The notes beneath the pieces are model-generated. The model saw nothing but the letters and a program-made list of their open reading frames with translations. It was not told the origin of the DNA and ran no database searches. A stretch of DNA of 64,000 nt from Flectonema sp. DT1601 (Eukaryota > Euglenozoa > Diplonemea > Diplonemida > Diplonemidae), in contig OZ025788.1 of assembly GCA_964019425.1 (NCBI GenBank), positions 1,240,001 to 1,304,000 on the forward strand, written 5' to 3'. Both the position numbers and the translations under genes were made by a program. This document shows, one piece after another, positions 44,401-56,275 of the stretch (the first letter of the stretch is position 1; each line of letters opens with the position of its first letter).

Positions 44401-47400
44401 CTTTTTGGGCGTCTTCAAGATATTCACACGGAGAAAAAAGATCTCGATTTGCAGAAAGTAAAGAAGGATTACGACATGGATCTTACGGAGTTGATATTGT
44501 TCAACTTCATGATAAACAAAAACAAGAAGTTTGTGGTTTAGCTGAAGGTTTAAAACTTTGGAGAACACCTGCTGGTTCAGCTTGGAACTCAGATTCTATA
44601 TCTGATTTGGTTTCTGATTGCAATTCATTCGTCCCATCTCGACCAACGTTCCCCGTTAATACAACACTTCCTTTATATATTCACACCTCATCAGTTTATC
44701 ACAGAGTCGTGTGGGCTGCTTGGAAATGTCAGCCTGACCAAATTATTGCAAGTTGGTGGACGACGATATCTCTTGATGCCTCTGAGGCAATGGAACATGC
44801 TTATAAAACAAAGTTCAGTCAAGATGGTACTAAGGGTTCTACCTTTGATCTGCCTATTAAAGCTAGAGAAGAATTAGCCAGAGTGTTTACTACTATTGTA
44901 GGTGACGTACCTGAGCAGTTGCAATTGTTAAAAACTAATTTAGGAATAAGTGGATTTGGTTGTCCCGGAAGTGATGTTCGAATCTTGAGATATTGTTCAG
45001 CTGATTTAGAAACGATGAGTATGAATTCTTCAGTTTGTTGGATACCTGCTCCTAGCACTGCTTTTTCTGATGTATCGCCTTTCGCAATTGATGATAAATT
45101 ACCTGCGTCGTCAATAGTTGAGTTCTTATACTCTCGTCAGCCTACTGACAAACTAAACGGAGTTGATAATTGCCCCTGGAAAGCCTGGTGTGCAACCCCA
45201 GCTAGATTTCAAGACCTATCTGCGAAGTGTGCTAAGAAACAAAATCCTCACAGAATAGACGATGGCTTATTTACTGAATTTAAAATGGAACGAGATGGTC
45301 TTTTAAAGCGTTCTCGATCTCACCAATGCAGCCAAAGTGACTACGGTGTTAGTACTGAAGAAGCAGAGATTATATCTGAGGTGTTGAAAGCGACTGCGTC
45401 AAAAATAGAGGACGATCAAAAGAGTCCTGAAACCATACAACAAATGCTTGGATTACAATGGCTTACTGTAGAACCACCTGGTAAACCAAAAGTTAGAATC
45501 TTATTGTGTCTATCAACATCCCCGAGAATTATGGCTATAAAACAAGATGGTGTTATTCATACTGCTGAACTATACAGAGTTTGCTTTCCTTGGGGACCAA
45601 TGCCTGCTGACTACCTGGGAATGACTATATCAAACTGGCAATCAAAAGAAACAAGTGTCAAGTTAGACATTAAAGCTGTTGAGAGTAATGCCGTTCGAGG
45701 TATCAGTGGTGTTTATGAAATGCTTGAAAGAAGAAAGAAATGGATCGCTCACAGTCATACTCCTTTAGGAAGCTCTGCAGATATTGCACAAAGTGTTGAC
45801 GGAACTACTTCATTACCTGACGGAAGTCTTCGTGCTTTTGGTGAGTCAGATGAGGAGTTCAGAAAAGCAGATCAACCTCATTTTATAGCCCGTTGGTTGG
45901 AAGATCGTCGACTATGGTTTGTAGGTCGTAATTACATATCAAACGCTGATGTTAAAATCCAATACGGTACTTACATGATTGATTTTGTTAAACCATTATA
46001 CGGAAGTGTTGAGAGAGCTCTTCGATCACTAAAAAATGAAAATGATCCCCCAGCTCTCTACCGAGTTGGTGCCGTCAACAGTGAGGAGACAGCAATTGTC
46101 TGGAGGTCAATGGCTCCAGCGTCAGAGTCGAAGACTATCGTGAGTAGTATATTTTCAGGACAAGCTCAACAGCCGATTATAAAGATCAGATCTCGATCAG
46201 CTAAGAGGATTACTCAATTCACAAGATTCAGTAGAGAGAGAGAATGGGCTATTCCTCCTGGATCCGTATTTGAGATTCAACGAAACTCAGGTAGGGAAGC
46301 TGAAACTGATTTGTGTCTCGTCGAAGTAGAAGAAATCAAAGGTCTCATATTATACATAACTGATTGGTTAAAACAATTAGTAGGAGATAATCACAGTAGT
46401 AACATCTCTCAAACACTAATTAAGATGAGACAAGATCTTAACCCTCAGGTACCTGAGAATCTCGGAGTTGCGATGGAGAGTTTACTTTCTAACTTGTCTT
46501 CTGACAAACCTCTAATCACAGCTGATCGAGGTATGGAGATCGCTAGAAACATTGTGAGTTTAGCTGAAAAAAATGGTGGTGGAAAAAAAGACACAAAAGT
46601 TCAAGATGTCATAAACAAAGCTCTCCATGAAGCAGCAGAAGACGGCTACGCCTCTTGTATAGAACCTCTCCTATCACTTGGAGCAAAAGCCGACAAAGCA
46701 ATCGGAAGCAAACGACCACTTGAAAAAGCTATTCTACGAGGCCACAGTGAAGCTACTAAATCACTACTTAGCTACTTAGAGAGAAAATCACGTCAAACCA
46801 GAGAACAAATCTTAGATGGGATGATGACTAAACACGCTAGGGAGGGTAATGAGTTAGCAGTATTGCTTTTATTTAACCTCGGCAAGTCAATAAATACTCC
46901 CGACGCTCACGGTAAACTACCAATCCAATATGCAGACGACAACAACAGAAAATACGTCGTCCACTTGATAAAGAGATTGAATGAAGACGGAAGAGTTAAG
47001 ATTCCTGAATCTCTGAGTGAGAAATATCATGAACCTTATGTGACGGTACTTGCTCAGGCTTTTAAAGATAGTAAAGTTCCTGCAGCGGATGCTTTGCTGA
47101 GAAAGATAACTGCAGCTGAACTCAGCGATGGTGAAAGCCATGGTGAAAGAGGTAAAGAATGTTGTCTTCATCATGCGGCATCAAGAGGAGCGTTTAGTAC
47201 AAGAACAGGTCTTCGGGTAATGCACGATTTGATTGAAAAATCTAAAGCAACCATTAACTACGAAGACAAACTAAACATGACTCCCCTTCATCACGCTGTT
47301 GCTAATGATAATCATCCTGGTGCTCCTCAAGTTGTAAAACTTCTTTTAGAAGCGGGTTCAAATATATACGCTCGTGATCACATGGGAAGGTCTCCTATTT

Positions 47401-49678
47401 ATGTCAAACTTGAAGTATCTGACTCAGTTAAGAAAGTATACGATCACCATTTTAGGAAAAAACTGGACGAAGCAGAAGAACGCTACGTAAAGATGAGACC
47501 AAGAACTAGAGACAAACTAAAAGATATTGCTGAGAGCTTAGCTACCTTTTCTACTAACAGAGGACGTAAGAGAATAGATAAGACGACATTAATGTTAGTA
47601 GGTCCTCATACTAATACTAATGTTGGAAATACTCATGAGAATTGGGATCAATGTAGTCATGGTCGTAAAGTTGAAATAGTAAAAACATTTATGAACGGAC
47701 AAGACTTTATTACTTTAGAACAGTTTCGATTATACTTTCTGATGTCAGGTCCTGAGGGTGAAGCAGAATCAAACTTAGACCTCCGACTTGAACGTTGGAC
47801 TTGGAGAATTAAAAACACAAAAGTTCCATCAGGCAATCGCGACAACAGCGGAACAAGCGCCAACAACGATGACGACGCTTCTCTCAGTGATGAAGGTGAT
47901 TGGATTGGTAATCGCATAATTGAAGGAACAATTAACACCAACGAATTCAACCCGTCACCATCTCTCTCAATAATTCAAATCGTTAGATGTGGTGTTGCAG
48001 TATGTATTTTATCCTTATCCTTATCTGTTTTTCTTTTTTTTTATATTTTCATTCAATAAATTCCATCACAGGCATTCATTCTGCTCTCTTATCCATACCT
48101 CGTTACTCCCGGTGCTGATGAGATCTTTGTTAAAATAATGACCTACGGCATAAATGTAGTAATTGACATAGTGCTGACCTTGTGTCTGGTGTATAACTTT
48201 GTCCTTCCGGTATGTTTGTTTTTTGGTGTGATAAGACGACGGTTTATTAAAATCGGATTTCTTTATTTGTCCATCTTCAACTAAGGATACTGATGTGTAA
48301 TTTTAACAAAAAATAAAATAAAATAAAATAACAGCGAGGACAACGCCTCTCATTACCAAAGTCCTTTAATGATATTCGAAAGCTTCCTGTTAGTGTGACT
48401 GTTGATCTCGTGGCATTCATTCCTTTGCAATTGTTTGCTTTTACATATGGCACCACCTGGACTGATGGTTCTATTCTGAGATTCAATAAACTGATAACTT
48501 GTTATTATTTAATCTACACACCGATACCACTTAGATTTGTTAATAATGAGTTCGTTGCTACTTGTGTAAAATTATTCTTAGGAATGATCTACACGGTTTA
48601 TATCTGTGCCTGTTGTATGCTCGTAGTAGATGGAGATGTGTGTGCCTACGGAGCAAGTGGTACCGCATACACTGATGCAAGTTCAACAAAGAGAATGCTT
48701 GCTTGTATTCTGACGTCTGTTCGAGTCCTATTCCGTTTTGGAAGTCCGCTCTCAAACGACGTCGATAGCGGAGCATCAGCACTGCTACTTGCTATAAAAA
48801 TATTTGGTTGGCTTCTTCTTGCTGCGTTGTTTTCATCTGTTTCACACTTGATAACAACATATGACCTTCGTAAGAGAAATAGAAGAGAGAAGATTGACAA
48901 CGTGTTAGCATCCCTGAGTCACACTCAACCATTAATAAAGAATATTATTATGGAATATTATAAACTAATAGGAAACGTAACAGGATCAACAGAATTACTA
49001 AGCGTTGATCAAATATGCAAAGATCTCAATCCGCATTTGGCTTTGAAAGTTGCACAAGCAGTCGCAACCAGTCTCAGACAAAAGATTCAAGTGTTCGCAG
49101 ATGCTGATTACGATATTAAGTTTATTACAAGTCTTCTGACAAAGCATCTTAAACTACTTCTGGTTCCAGCCAGAACAATATTATTCCATCAGGGAGACGA
49201 TCCTGATAACATGTATTACATTGTCTCTGGACAAGTAGAAGTAAGTTGTGGTCCAAACGTTAAATTCTTTGTCGAAGCTGGTGAGTTCTTTGGAGAAATA
49301 GCCCTTTACAAAGATATTAAAAGGACAGCAACTTGTGTAGCTTCTCAGGATTGTCGATTATATTATCTTGAGAAGGGAGAAGGGTTCGACTCTGTGGCAA
49401 ACAACAAAGACTATCCTGACGCTCATGTTTATTTCACAAACATCATTGAGAGGAGATACGATCAACTAAAGAGTAAAACTGTTGACTTACCAAGAGATTC
49501 AATGCCTGACATGTCTATGGAGTCTGACCAAACAGAAGAATATCGCTCCGTCGGTAGCAGTCGACGAGGTGGAGGACGACGATCAGGAACTAGAAATCCT
49601 TTAGTAGCTGCAGATCGATTATCTGATTCAGTCACGACATTTACCGAGTCGGCAGTGTCTGGAAGTACTCTTGTGTAG
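41445..49678 (+). CDS. Fusion protein: two ADP-ribosyltransferase/ankyrin modules plus CNG-like channel (3 exons)
   Basis: Exons 41445-47999, 48072-48209 and 48335-49678 give about 2,678 residues. The introns (72 and 125 nt) are GTATGT...CACAG and GTATGT...AACAG and sit between codons. Two related modules of about 800 residues each contain a conserved N-terminal region (for example YIYTSAMYRKVLWAYW and YIHTSSVYHRVVWAAW), an arginine-type ADP-ribosyltransferase fold and ankyrin repeats. ART-1 (about 645-725) has YRG, a YSSSS segment and the ExE glutamates in RELEYLYPP. ART-2 (about 1535-1620) has YRVG and REREWAIPP. Ankyrins lie near 843-972, 1720-1850 and 1900-2000. The C-terminal part has S1 (joined across intron 1), S2-S6, then a cyclic-nucleotide-binding domain with FFGEIALYKDIKRTAT. 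Expected location is the membrane with cytosolic N- and C-termini. Channel and ART activities are inferred from motifs. The fusion rests on the two splice sites. Confidence 0.8.
48000..48071 (+). other. Intron 1 of the ART-ankyrin-channel gene
   Basis: The donor is GTATGT and the acceptor is TTCCATCACAG, giving 72 nt. Splicing joins IIQIVRCGVA to AFILLSYPYLV, forming a single hydrophobic S1-like segment. Without splicing the frame ends at 48059. Confidence 0.85.
48210..48334 (+). other. Intron 2 of the ART-ankyrin-channel gene
   Basis: The donor is GTATGT and the acceptor AAAATAACAG, giving 125 nt. Splicing joins ...LCLVYNFVLP to RGQRLSLPKS without a phase shift, between the S2- and S3-like segments. 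Confidence 0.85.
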
Positions 49679-52272
49679 AATTAATTCTTACTTGCGGCTG
49701 GAAACTTGTTCCACTGACTCAACAGTCAGTTGTTTCTATGAGTTTCAAAAAACTAACAAAAAAAAAAAAAAAAAATACCTGTTTCCCCTCCTAATCCCTA
49801 CTCATTGGTTCTTTTTGTTTATTTTGATTTGGTTTGATTTGATATGTTTGTCTGGTGCGTTGCTATGTTGGAAAAAAAAAAAAAAAAAAAAAAAAATCCC
49901 CTAAATATGTTTCAGTTTTAGTCATTATTTGCTGCCGACGATGTAGTCTTTCGCTTTTTTTTGAACTTACGTATCTATTGTTTGATGGAAAGAGAATTGC
50001 GGCATAACCTACCTATTCCTTTATTAGGATTTTGTACCAGTTGCGCACAAAGTGAAGTTGGCCGTTTCTCTTTTATTTACGTGTTTTGAAAAGGAAAGGG
50101 CAATTTTTTTTTTTTTTTTTGTTACATTTTTCCCTACAAAAAAAATAAAAAAAAGTTGCGAACTTTTTCTCTGAGTGCGTTCCTTCCCCGGGTAATCTCT
50201 GGGCGCGAAATCTTTTTTTTCCTCACTTTTTCCCCCTTCCTCATTAAGGTTTCATAAAGAGAAGAGAGAGGGAAAATGTTGAGCAGTACACGTAATATTC
50301 TTTTGAGCTTCTTTTTTCGCAAGCATTTATTTCCACCAGTTTACGGCTTTTGTACAACAACAAAAACATGGCTGTTAGGTTCACAATTGAGCTAATTTTT
50401 TTAATTTCTTTTTTTTTAGCCTAGTTACGCACGAACAAAAAATTAAGTGTGAATTATTGGTGCCTTTTTTTAAATTTTTTTTTTTTTTAATACTTTTTAT
50501 TTTGGTATTTTTATTATCTTGAAAAATTTTCAAAATAATAAAAAATATTAATACTCAATAAGTTATTATTATTATCGTGTTTTACTAACCACGTAGCGAA
50601 TCAGCTTTGTTGGTGGAATAAAAATATTTAAAAAAAAAAAAAAAAAAAGCAACAGGAAAAACATTTAGTTTAAGAACAATAAGTCTTCTCATTCGTTTTC
50701 AATGCAATTGATCTTACTTTTATGTATTTAAGGTTTCTTATTTTATAACCAAATAATATAGTGATCGTAGACTCTTTTTATCCATCTGGACAGCTGCTGG
50801 TTTTTTGCATTTTTTTTTTTTTTTTTGTGATATTATTATTCCCCCCTTTTTTTTTCTTTCTTCCTGTCTCAGTTGATGGTGTAGGTGCCCTCTTTCACTT
50901 CTTTTTTTTCGTTATTACTCTAATCGTTTTTGTTTATTTATTTTTTTTTTGATTGACTGCTTGCCCTACAACCGTCGATGAAGGTATCAGGGTAAATCTG
51001 GCACACCGTAAACTCGGTTAGTAGCCCCCCTTCTTCTGTCACAGATGGATGCGCTGTGGGGGAACACGGTGGAACAAAAAAAAAAAAAAAAAAAAAAAAA
51101 AAATTCTTTTACCCCATTTCGGCTATAGCCTGCAAGAATTTCGCCTTGTTTTTTTTTTTTTTTGCACGAAAGGTCATCAGTCATATATAAAGAAAATTGG
51201 ACAAGGGAATGAATGAACTCCTTTCGTTTTTTGTTTTTTTGTTTCTTTTTTTTTTTTTCCCCCATTCTTTTTCTTACCTACCGCGATTACGAAGCAGGCC
51301 CATTTTCTGTTGTTTGGGTTTTCCGCACATAGTCGAGATTTTTTTCGTCATGGTTTCTTGTTGCTTCACTTCTACACCTACTTTATAAACCCCCTGGCCG
51401 TATAATTTGAGTCTTATTACTTACAGTGCGTCTAAAGGTAGCACACGCTGAAAGAACATTTCGGTAACTTTGCTATCGATTTCTGGTCAGTGATGGCTAA
51501 GAATGAAATAATCAGATTGTATGTTGTGGTGAGCGATGAACTTTTTCACGCATCCTCTGGCTCTTACTGACACAATCCTGAAGAGAGAAAAGAAATCGAA
51601 GACCTGATAAGGTTTCTTTATTAAAATAAAGTGTGAATTCGTTCCTTAATTCGGTCACTCTTTTCTTTGTTCTTACCTTTTCAGGTGTTTCCTTCCATAA
51701 CTGAGGAATACCGTATTTAAGAGATAAGTTTGACTGAAGAGGTGTTTTGAAGAATTCGGTGAAAATAAATCTGGAAAGAAGGAGAGGGGAAAAAAAAGTA
51801 AAATGAAAGAAAGAATGAAGAACGGACAAACTCCCCAACACCTGCCTCTACCCACAGCTTGCGTTATTTAAAAAAAAAAAAAAAGAAGAAGTTCAGGTTA
51901 TGTTTGCTTACATCAGCTAAGGTGTTGTTTTGTTGTTTCTTTTTCTTATTTTTAAAACGTCTTCTCCGCCCCAGAAATATTGAATTATATGAAAAACGCG
52001 GTCTACGTAAAAATCCAGGATAAGATGAACCCCTTTAGCTACCACACTTTTACACAATATTGATAACAGGTTGATACTAGAATAGAGGTAAGAAGTTGAC
52101 CTTGTTAACTTTGATACAATACTTGTATTTTAGTATCCTCAAAACAGCTATTCTGAATTGAAGTTAAACCTTTTGTAGTGACGCTTGTCAGTTTAATCCT
52201 TTTTACTTATCTTTGTAGTGTTTTTAAACCTTTATTAGTTTTCGTCACTCCCTCCTTCAGCCACAATAAAAT
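49679..52272. other. Long intergenic spacer with homopolymer runs
   Basis: About 2.6 kb without a supportable gene. It holds A runs at 49872-49898 (27 A) and 51076-51103 (28 A) and many T runs. A stretch near 51490-51575 weakly resembles a C/D-box snoRNA (see rejected). The last 200 bases before gene 5 are probably its 5' leader. Confidence 0.5.
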
Positions 52273-54518
52273 ATGACTGACTCTGGACAAGAATTGATAT
52301 CAACTATATCGGAAGGTGATGATGATAAGTTGAAAGAACTGGTGGTGTCAAAGGGAAGTTGTACTTCTGACTCCAGATTACGAGTTTGGTGTTACATGCT
52401 TTCAGTAAACGAAGATGAAAGAGAACTTCCAAGACCAGATGATAACAACACGATGTCAACTGATATCGAATTAATGTTGGGATCAATTCCAAAATCGAAT
52501 CTCACTAAAGATGATGTTATGTCTATTGTGTCTGACTTGTGTACTCACACACAAACAAAGTACAAATCTGAAATTCTTGATTTGTGTTGTCCGCTAACTA
52601 CACTCGAAGGAATAACACCATCATTATGTAGTTCTGTACTACGAGCCATAACGAAACATTATAGTCCTCTGTTGTTTTTATCTGATGAGAGTGTTAATAT
52701 ATATGTTTTACTATTTAGATTATTATTGCAGTATCACGATGCAGGGTTATCGTCTCACCTTGATCGTAACAAAGCAAATTTCAGCATCGTTACAACCTGG
52801 TTGAAATCTCTTTATGTTGACCAGTTGGGGTTAGAGAGTGTTCATCCTCTTTGGGATCTAATTATCGCCTCTGGTGATGCGTTGTTGCCGACGTATGTTG
52901 GTATTGCTGTTCTTGTTATGCAAAGGGAAAGACTTTTAGAAAGTAAAGGAGAAGAAAATATTTGTTCACAACTTTCTCAAATTCCGATAACATCGTCGGT
53001 TGAGAACCTAAAAGAGATTTATAACAAAGCGTTAGCAGTGAAAATGGCGACTCCTCCCTCAGTAAATATGATCCTCGCAAGACTGTTTTCACCTCAAGCT
53101 GATAATAGTGACTTGATAGAATCTATTCCAAAGTTAGTAGCCTTACCTATTGAAACAGAAGAGTTGATTAGTGCTTTTAGAAAAGATTTGCATACTAAAC
53201 AAGATAGAGATCAGCAACCCATCAAATTCATGGTTCTCGACTGCCGTGCTCAGAAATCTTTTAATTTTGCGAGTCTACCAACTGCCGTGCACGTCGGTCC
53301 TGATGTTGGCTACGAACCTGACAAAATGAAAGCCGTTCTCGATCGCTTTGAAGGTGCCCGAGGATCACATTTTTGTTTACTTGGAACTGGAAGAGGGATT
53401 GGAGCAGAACAAAACCTTTTAAACGTGATAGCTCTGAGATTTATATCAAAAGAATTTAATCATATTGGAATTACAATGGAAGGATTTAAAGGTATTATTC
53501 CATTCTTAAAAGCTGACACCATCGAGTACGTGAAACAAGCACCTGATGAGGCACCATCTCAACCCTCACTTCATGATACTACTGATACAGGTGAGAAGAT
53601 TATGCTTTCACTTAAGGAACAAATGAAGGATATCGATACTGCTGCTTTAAAGAAAACTGCTGCTGAGAAGGCTGAAAAAGTAAAAAGTTGGGGTCGTGGA
53701 TTTCTCTCAAAATGGTCGAAGGATAAACCTTCTGAGGCTAAGCCTACTACTGCAGCCCCTGCAACACTCGCAGAGCCATCGAGTCCATCAAAGTCCTCAT
53801 CCAAACAAAAGGAAAGTGTGACGAAGGACAAAGAAAAGGAAAAGGAGAAAGACAAAGACAAGACTAACGTCCGCGGCATGTTCAGCGTTTTTAAGAAAAA
53901 TGAAGCCGGTGGGGAAAAGTCGGAGAAACCTTCTCCAAAGACGAGCCCCTCGTCAAAGGATAAAGAGACTCATGAGGTATGTGTTATTTCTGTTTTTATT
54001 TATTTATCGTTTTGTTGTTTTATTTTCTACAAAAAATCAAACAGGACCCAGCCCAGGCGTTCGCTCTCATGGCTGACGGCAGCGGCTCTGATGACGATGA
54101 CATTGCACTGATTGGTCATCCGAGAACGAGGTATGAATGTTATATTTATAGTAACGTATAATTGGTTAATAACTCTGATTAGAAAATAAACAACCAACAC
54201 CACCACAGTGAGACTAAGAAAGAATCTACAGAGTTGAATGATGAAAAGACTAAAGCAGAAGAAGAAAAGAAGACAACTGAAGAAGACGTCGTTGAGGATT
54301 TTGATTTTGATGCTGAGTTGGTATCAGCAGTGTCTCCTGCAGCTGATTCGAAGAAGGAAACATCTTCAACTGAAGTGAAGAGTGAAGAACCAAAGAAATC
54401 TGTCGACATCTTTGCTGATGATTTCGATATTGACGACATTGAGTTACCTGACCAATCATCAAGTGCTGCTTTAGTTATTGATGACCTTGACGATGATCTT
54501 GACGACTTGTTTAAGTAA
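52273..54518 (+). CDS. TBC1D23-like TBC/rhodanese trafficking protein (3 exons)
   Basis: Exons 52273-53976, 54045-54130 and 54209-54518 give 699 residues, about the length I recall for human TBC1D23. The introns are 68 and 78 nt (GTATGT...AAACAG, GTATGA...CCACAG), and the second splits a Ser codon. The N-terminal helical half (about 1-280) matches the TBC domain, with LLFRLLLQYHDAGLSSHLD the clearest stretch. Residues about 315-420 are rhodanese-like (IKFMVLDCR...HFCLLGTGRGIGAEQN...GFKGIIPFL). The usual rhodanese active-site Cys is absent, as expected for a non-catalytic TBC1D23-type domain. In animals TBC1D23 bridges endosome-derived vesicles to trans-Golgi golgins; a similar role here is inference. 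The charged, Lys- then Asp/Glu-rich tail is poorly conserved. Confidence 0.8.
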
Positions 54519-55039
54519 TCAATTTAATAATCCTTGTCCTGGTACTACTGTTTATTTATTCCGGCATTTATGTTTGCTTCTAACTTCTTCTGTAGTGTAT
54601 TATATGTTATGTGCTATGATTCTTTTTTTTGTAGCCCCCCTACTCCTTTCCCTACTCGTTCGCTTATTGCATTAAAAATGTGTTCCTGTTTTGACTGGCT
54701 TCGTTGGTTGAGGAAAAAAATGGTCGTCTTTTCTGTATTTTTTCTCTTTTCTTCTTCTTCTTCTTGTTTTTTTTTTTTCAACGAGATTTTGCAACAGTGA
54801 CGGTGGCAAAGTCACCGGGAGAAAAAAAAAAAAAGAAAAAAAAGGGCTGGCTGTGTTCTTTTAGTTCCTTTATGACGGGATAGCCACATTGAGAAAAAGA
54901 AAAAAAAAAGCTGAGGGCACTATAAAAACTTAAAGGACAACTTGTTTTCCCCTCAATCAGCTTAAAACTGTGTTCATTCATTATCATTATCGTTGTATTC
55001 TATTTTTTTTCCCCTTTCATCAGCCATTTTCTTTACAAA
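54519..55039. other. Intergenic spacer between TBC1D23-like and NPL-like genes
   Basis: T-rich then A-rich spacer with no recognised gene or RNA. The TTTTTTTCCCCTTTCATCAG just before position 55024 could be a 5' leader acceptor for gene 6. Confidence 0.45.
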
Positions 55040-56275
55040 ATGGAATGTCTCCGACAGTCGGAGCACTTTCATATTATATTGAAGGGAGGAGTCGGGTACG
55101 ATTTAAGACCTGAGCCGGGGTTTAAATTACAAGTGAGGTTTATTGCGACTCAAGCAAACTCCAAAGGAAAAGTAAAAAAATCAACTTTATCAGTTAGAAC
55201 AGCTGGGAGTCGTCAGTACAAGTTGATAGCTACGATGAAAGGAGGAGATGATAATCACTGCACTTTTAATAAGAATGTTAGTTTTTATGAAAATGTTGAG
55301 TTGTTTTTGTCTGAAGGAGAAGCAATAGTTTTCTGCTGCTGGGTCCTGTTTAATGAACAACAGCTGTTGGACTCATACAGTGATTCTGATTCTGAATGTG
55401 TTGTACCAGAACCAGGTGATAGAACTTGTACTTGGCAAGTTCCTTCATCAGGTTTCCTTCAATCACCTTCTAGCTCTTCTTCAGAGGCCCCTGAATTAGT
55501 CAATACTTTTGATGAGGATGACGCACCAGATATTACACCACCCCGGGTTTTTTCATTAGTCGCGTCTTCTTCTCCAGAAAGGTCAATTTCACGATCATCT
55601 GAAGAACGTGGTGGTTACTATGTTCGTGTTCCTCAAGGAAGTCCTGCTCTACAACCTCCACCTCTATCAATTGTAAATAATAAAGAAAGCACAACAGATC
55701 AAATAAAATGTTCTGTTGCTGCGGCTGTTTGTATTGTACTCAGTGAGGCTGTACGATGTCGAATGTCACGAATAGCTCTTCTAAAACAGAGAGAACTATC
55801 AAAGAGGAGATTGGAAGCTTCTGGTGATGGAACTGGTGAGGATTGTGTTATTCCGACGGGGGCATTAATACCACAAGGAGTGTTAAAGAGGAAATCTAGA
55901 TTAAAGAGAAGTAAGCTATCCTGTAGTCCTCATCACTCACCAGCTATGGCACCAAAGACTAACAAGAAGAATGTTAATTGGAATCCACGATCACCTGATG
56001 TGAGATTTATTTCACCACCTCTATCAGCAATTCATAAAGCATTCTCTGGAGGGTTACTAGACATCGGTATTCCAATGCTTAGTGACATGCCTTCTGTGTC
56101 TTCATCATCTCTTGGTTCTATTAAGACATCAAAAACATCATCTCCTCTCTCAGTATTATCAGATTCTGACAATGATTTTGCAACTTCTCAGCCTCCCGTT
56201 AGGAGAACACCTCATCGACCACATCTCCAACCTAAAATAACACCCATGCATCTAAGACCTACTGTGATTGAATGA
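55040..56275 (+). CDS. Probable nucleoplasmin-like (NPL) domain nuclear protein
   Basis: The single exon encodes 411 residues. Residues about 8-105 show the strand pattern of nucleoplasmin-like domains found in plant HD2 and insect/fungal FKBP-type chaperones: FHIILKGGVGYDL, a PEPG turn, alternating strands (STLSVRTAGSRQYKLIATM) and a closing NVELFLSEGEAIVFCCWV. An acidic Ser/Asp patch follows (SYSDSDSE). The middle and C-terminal parts are Ser/Pro-rich with a basic cluster (LKRKSRLKRSKL) that could be a nuclear localisation signal, and a short motif VNWNPRSPDVRFISPP of unknown meaning. A histone-chaperone-like role is inference. If the NPL match fails, this is an uncharacterised protein. Confidence 0.55.
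   Translation: MECLRQSEHFHIILKGGVGYDLRPEPGFKLQVRFIATQANSKGKVKKSTLSVRTAGSRQYKLIATMKGGDDNHCTFNKNVSFYENVELFLSEGEAIVFCCWVLFNEQQLLDSYSDSDSECVVPEPGDRTCTWQVPSSGFLQSPSSSSSEAPELVNTFDEDDAPDITPPRVFSLVASSSPERSISRSSEERGGYYVRVPQGSPALQPPPLSIVNNKESTTDQIKCSVAAAVCIVLSEAVRCRMSRIALLKQRELSKRRLEASGDGTGEDCVIPTGALIPQGVLKRKSRLKRSKLSCSPHHSPAMAPKTNKKNVNWNPRSPDVRFISPPLSAIHKAFSGGLLDIGIPMLSDMPSVSSSSLGSIKTSKTSSPLSVLSDSDNDFATSQPPVRRTPHRPHLQPKITPMHLRPTVIE

Noticed and set aside
51490-51575. C/D-box snoRNA-like elements (GTGATGG, GCGATGA and CTGA).
   Set aside because: Spacing is plausible but the terminal stem does not pair and no clear D' box is seen. Such short motifs are expected by chance in 2.6 kb.
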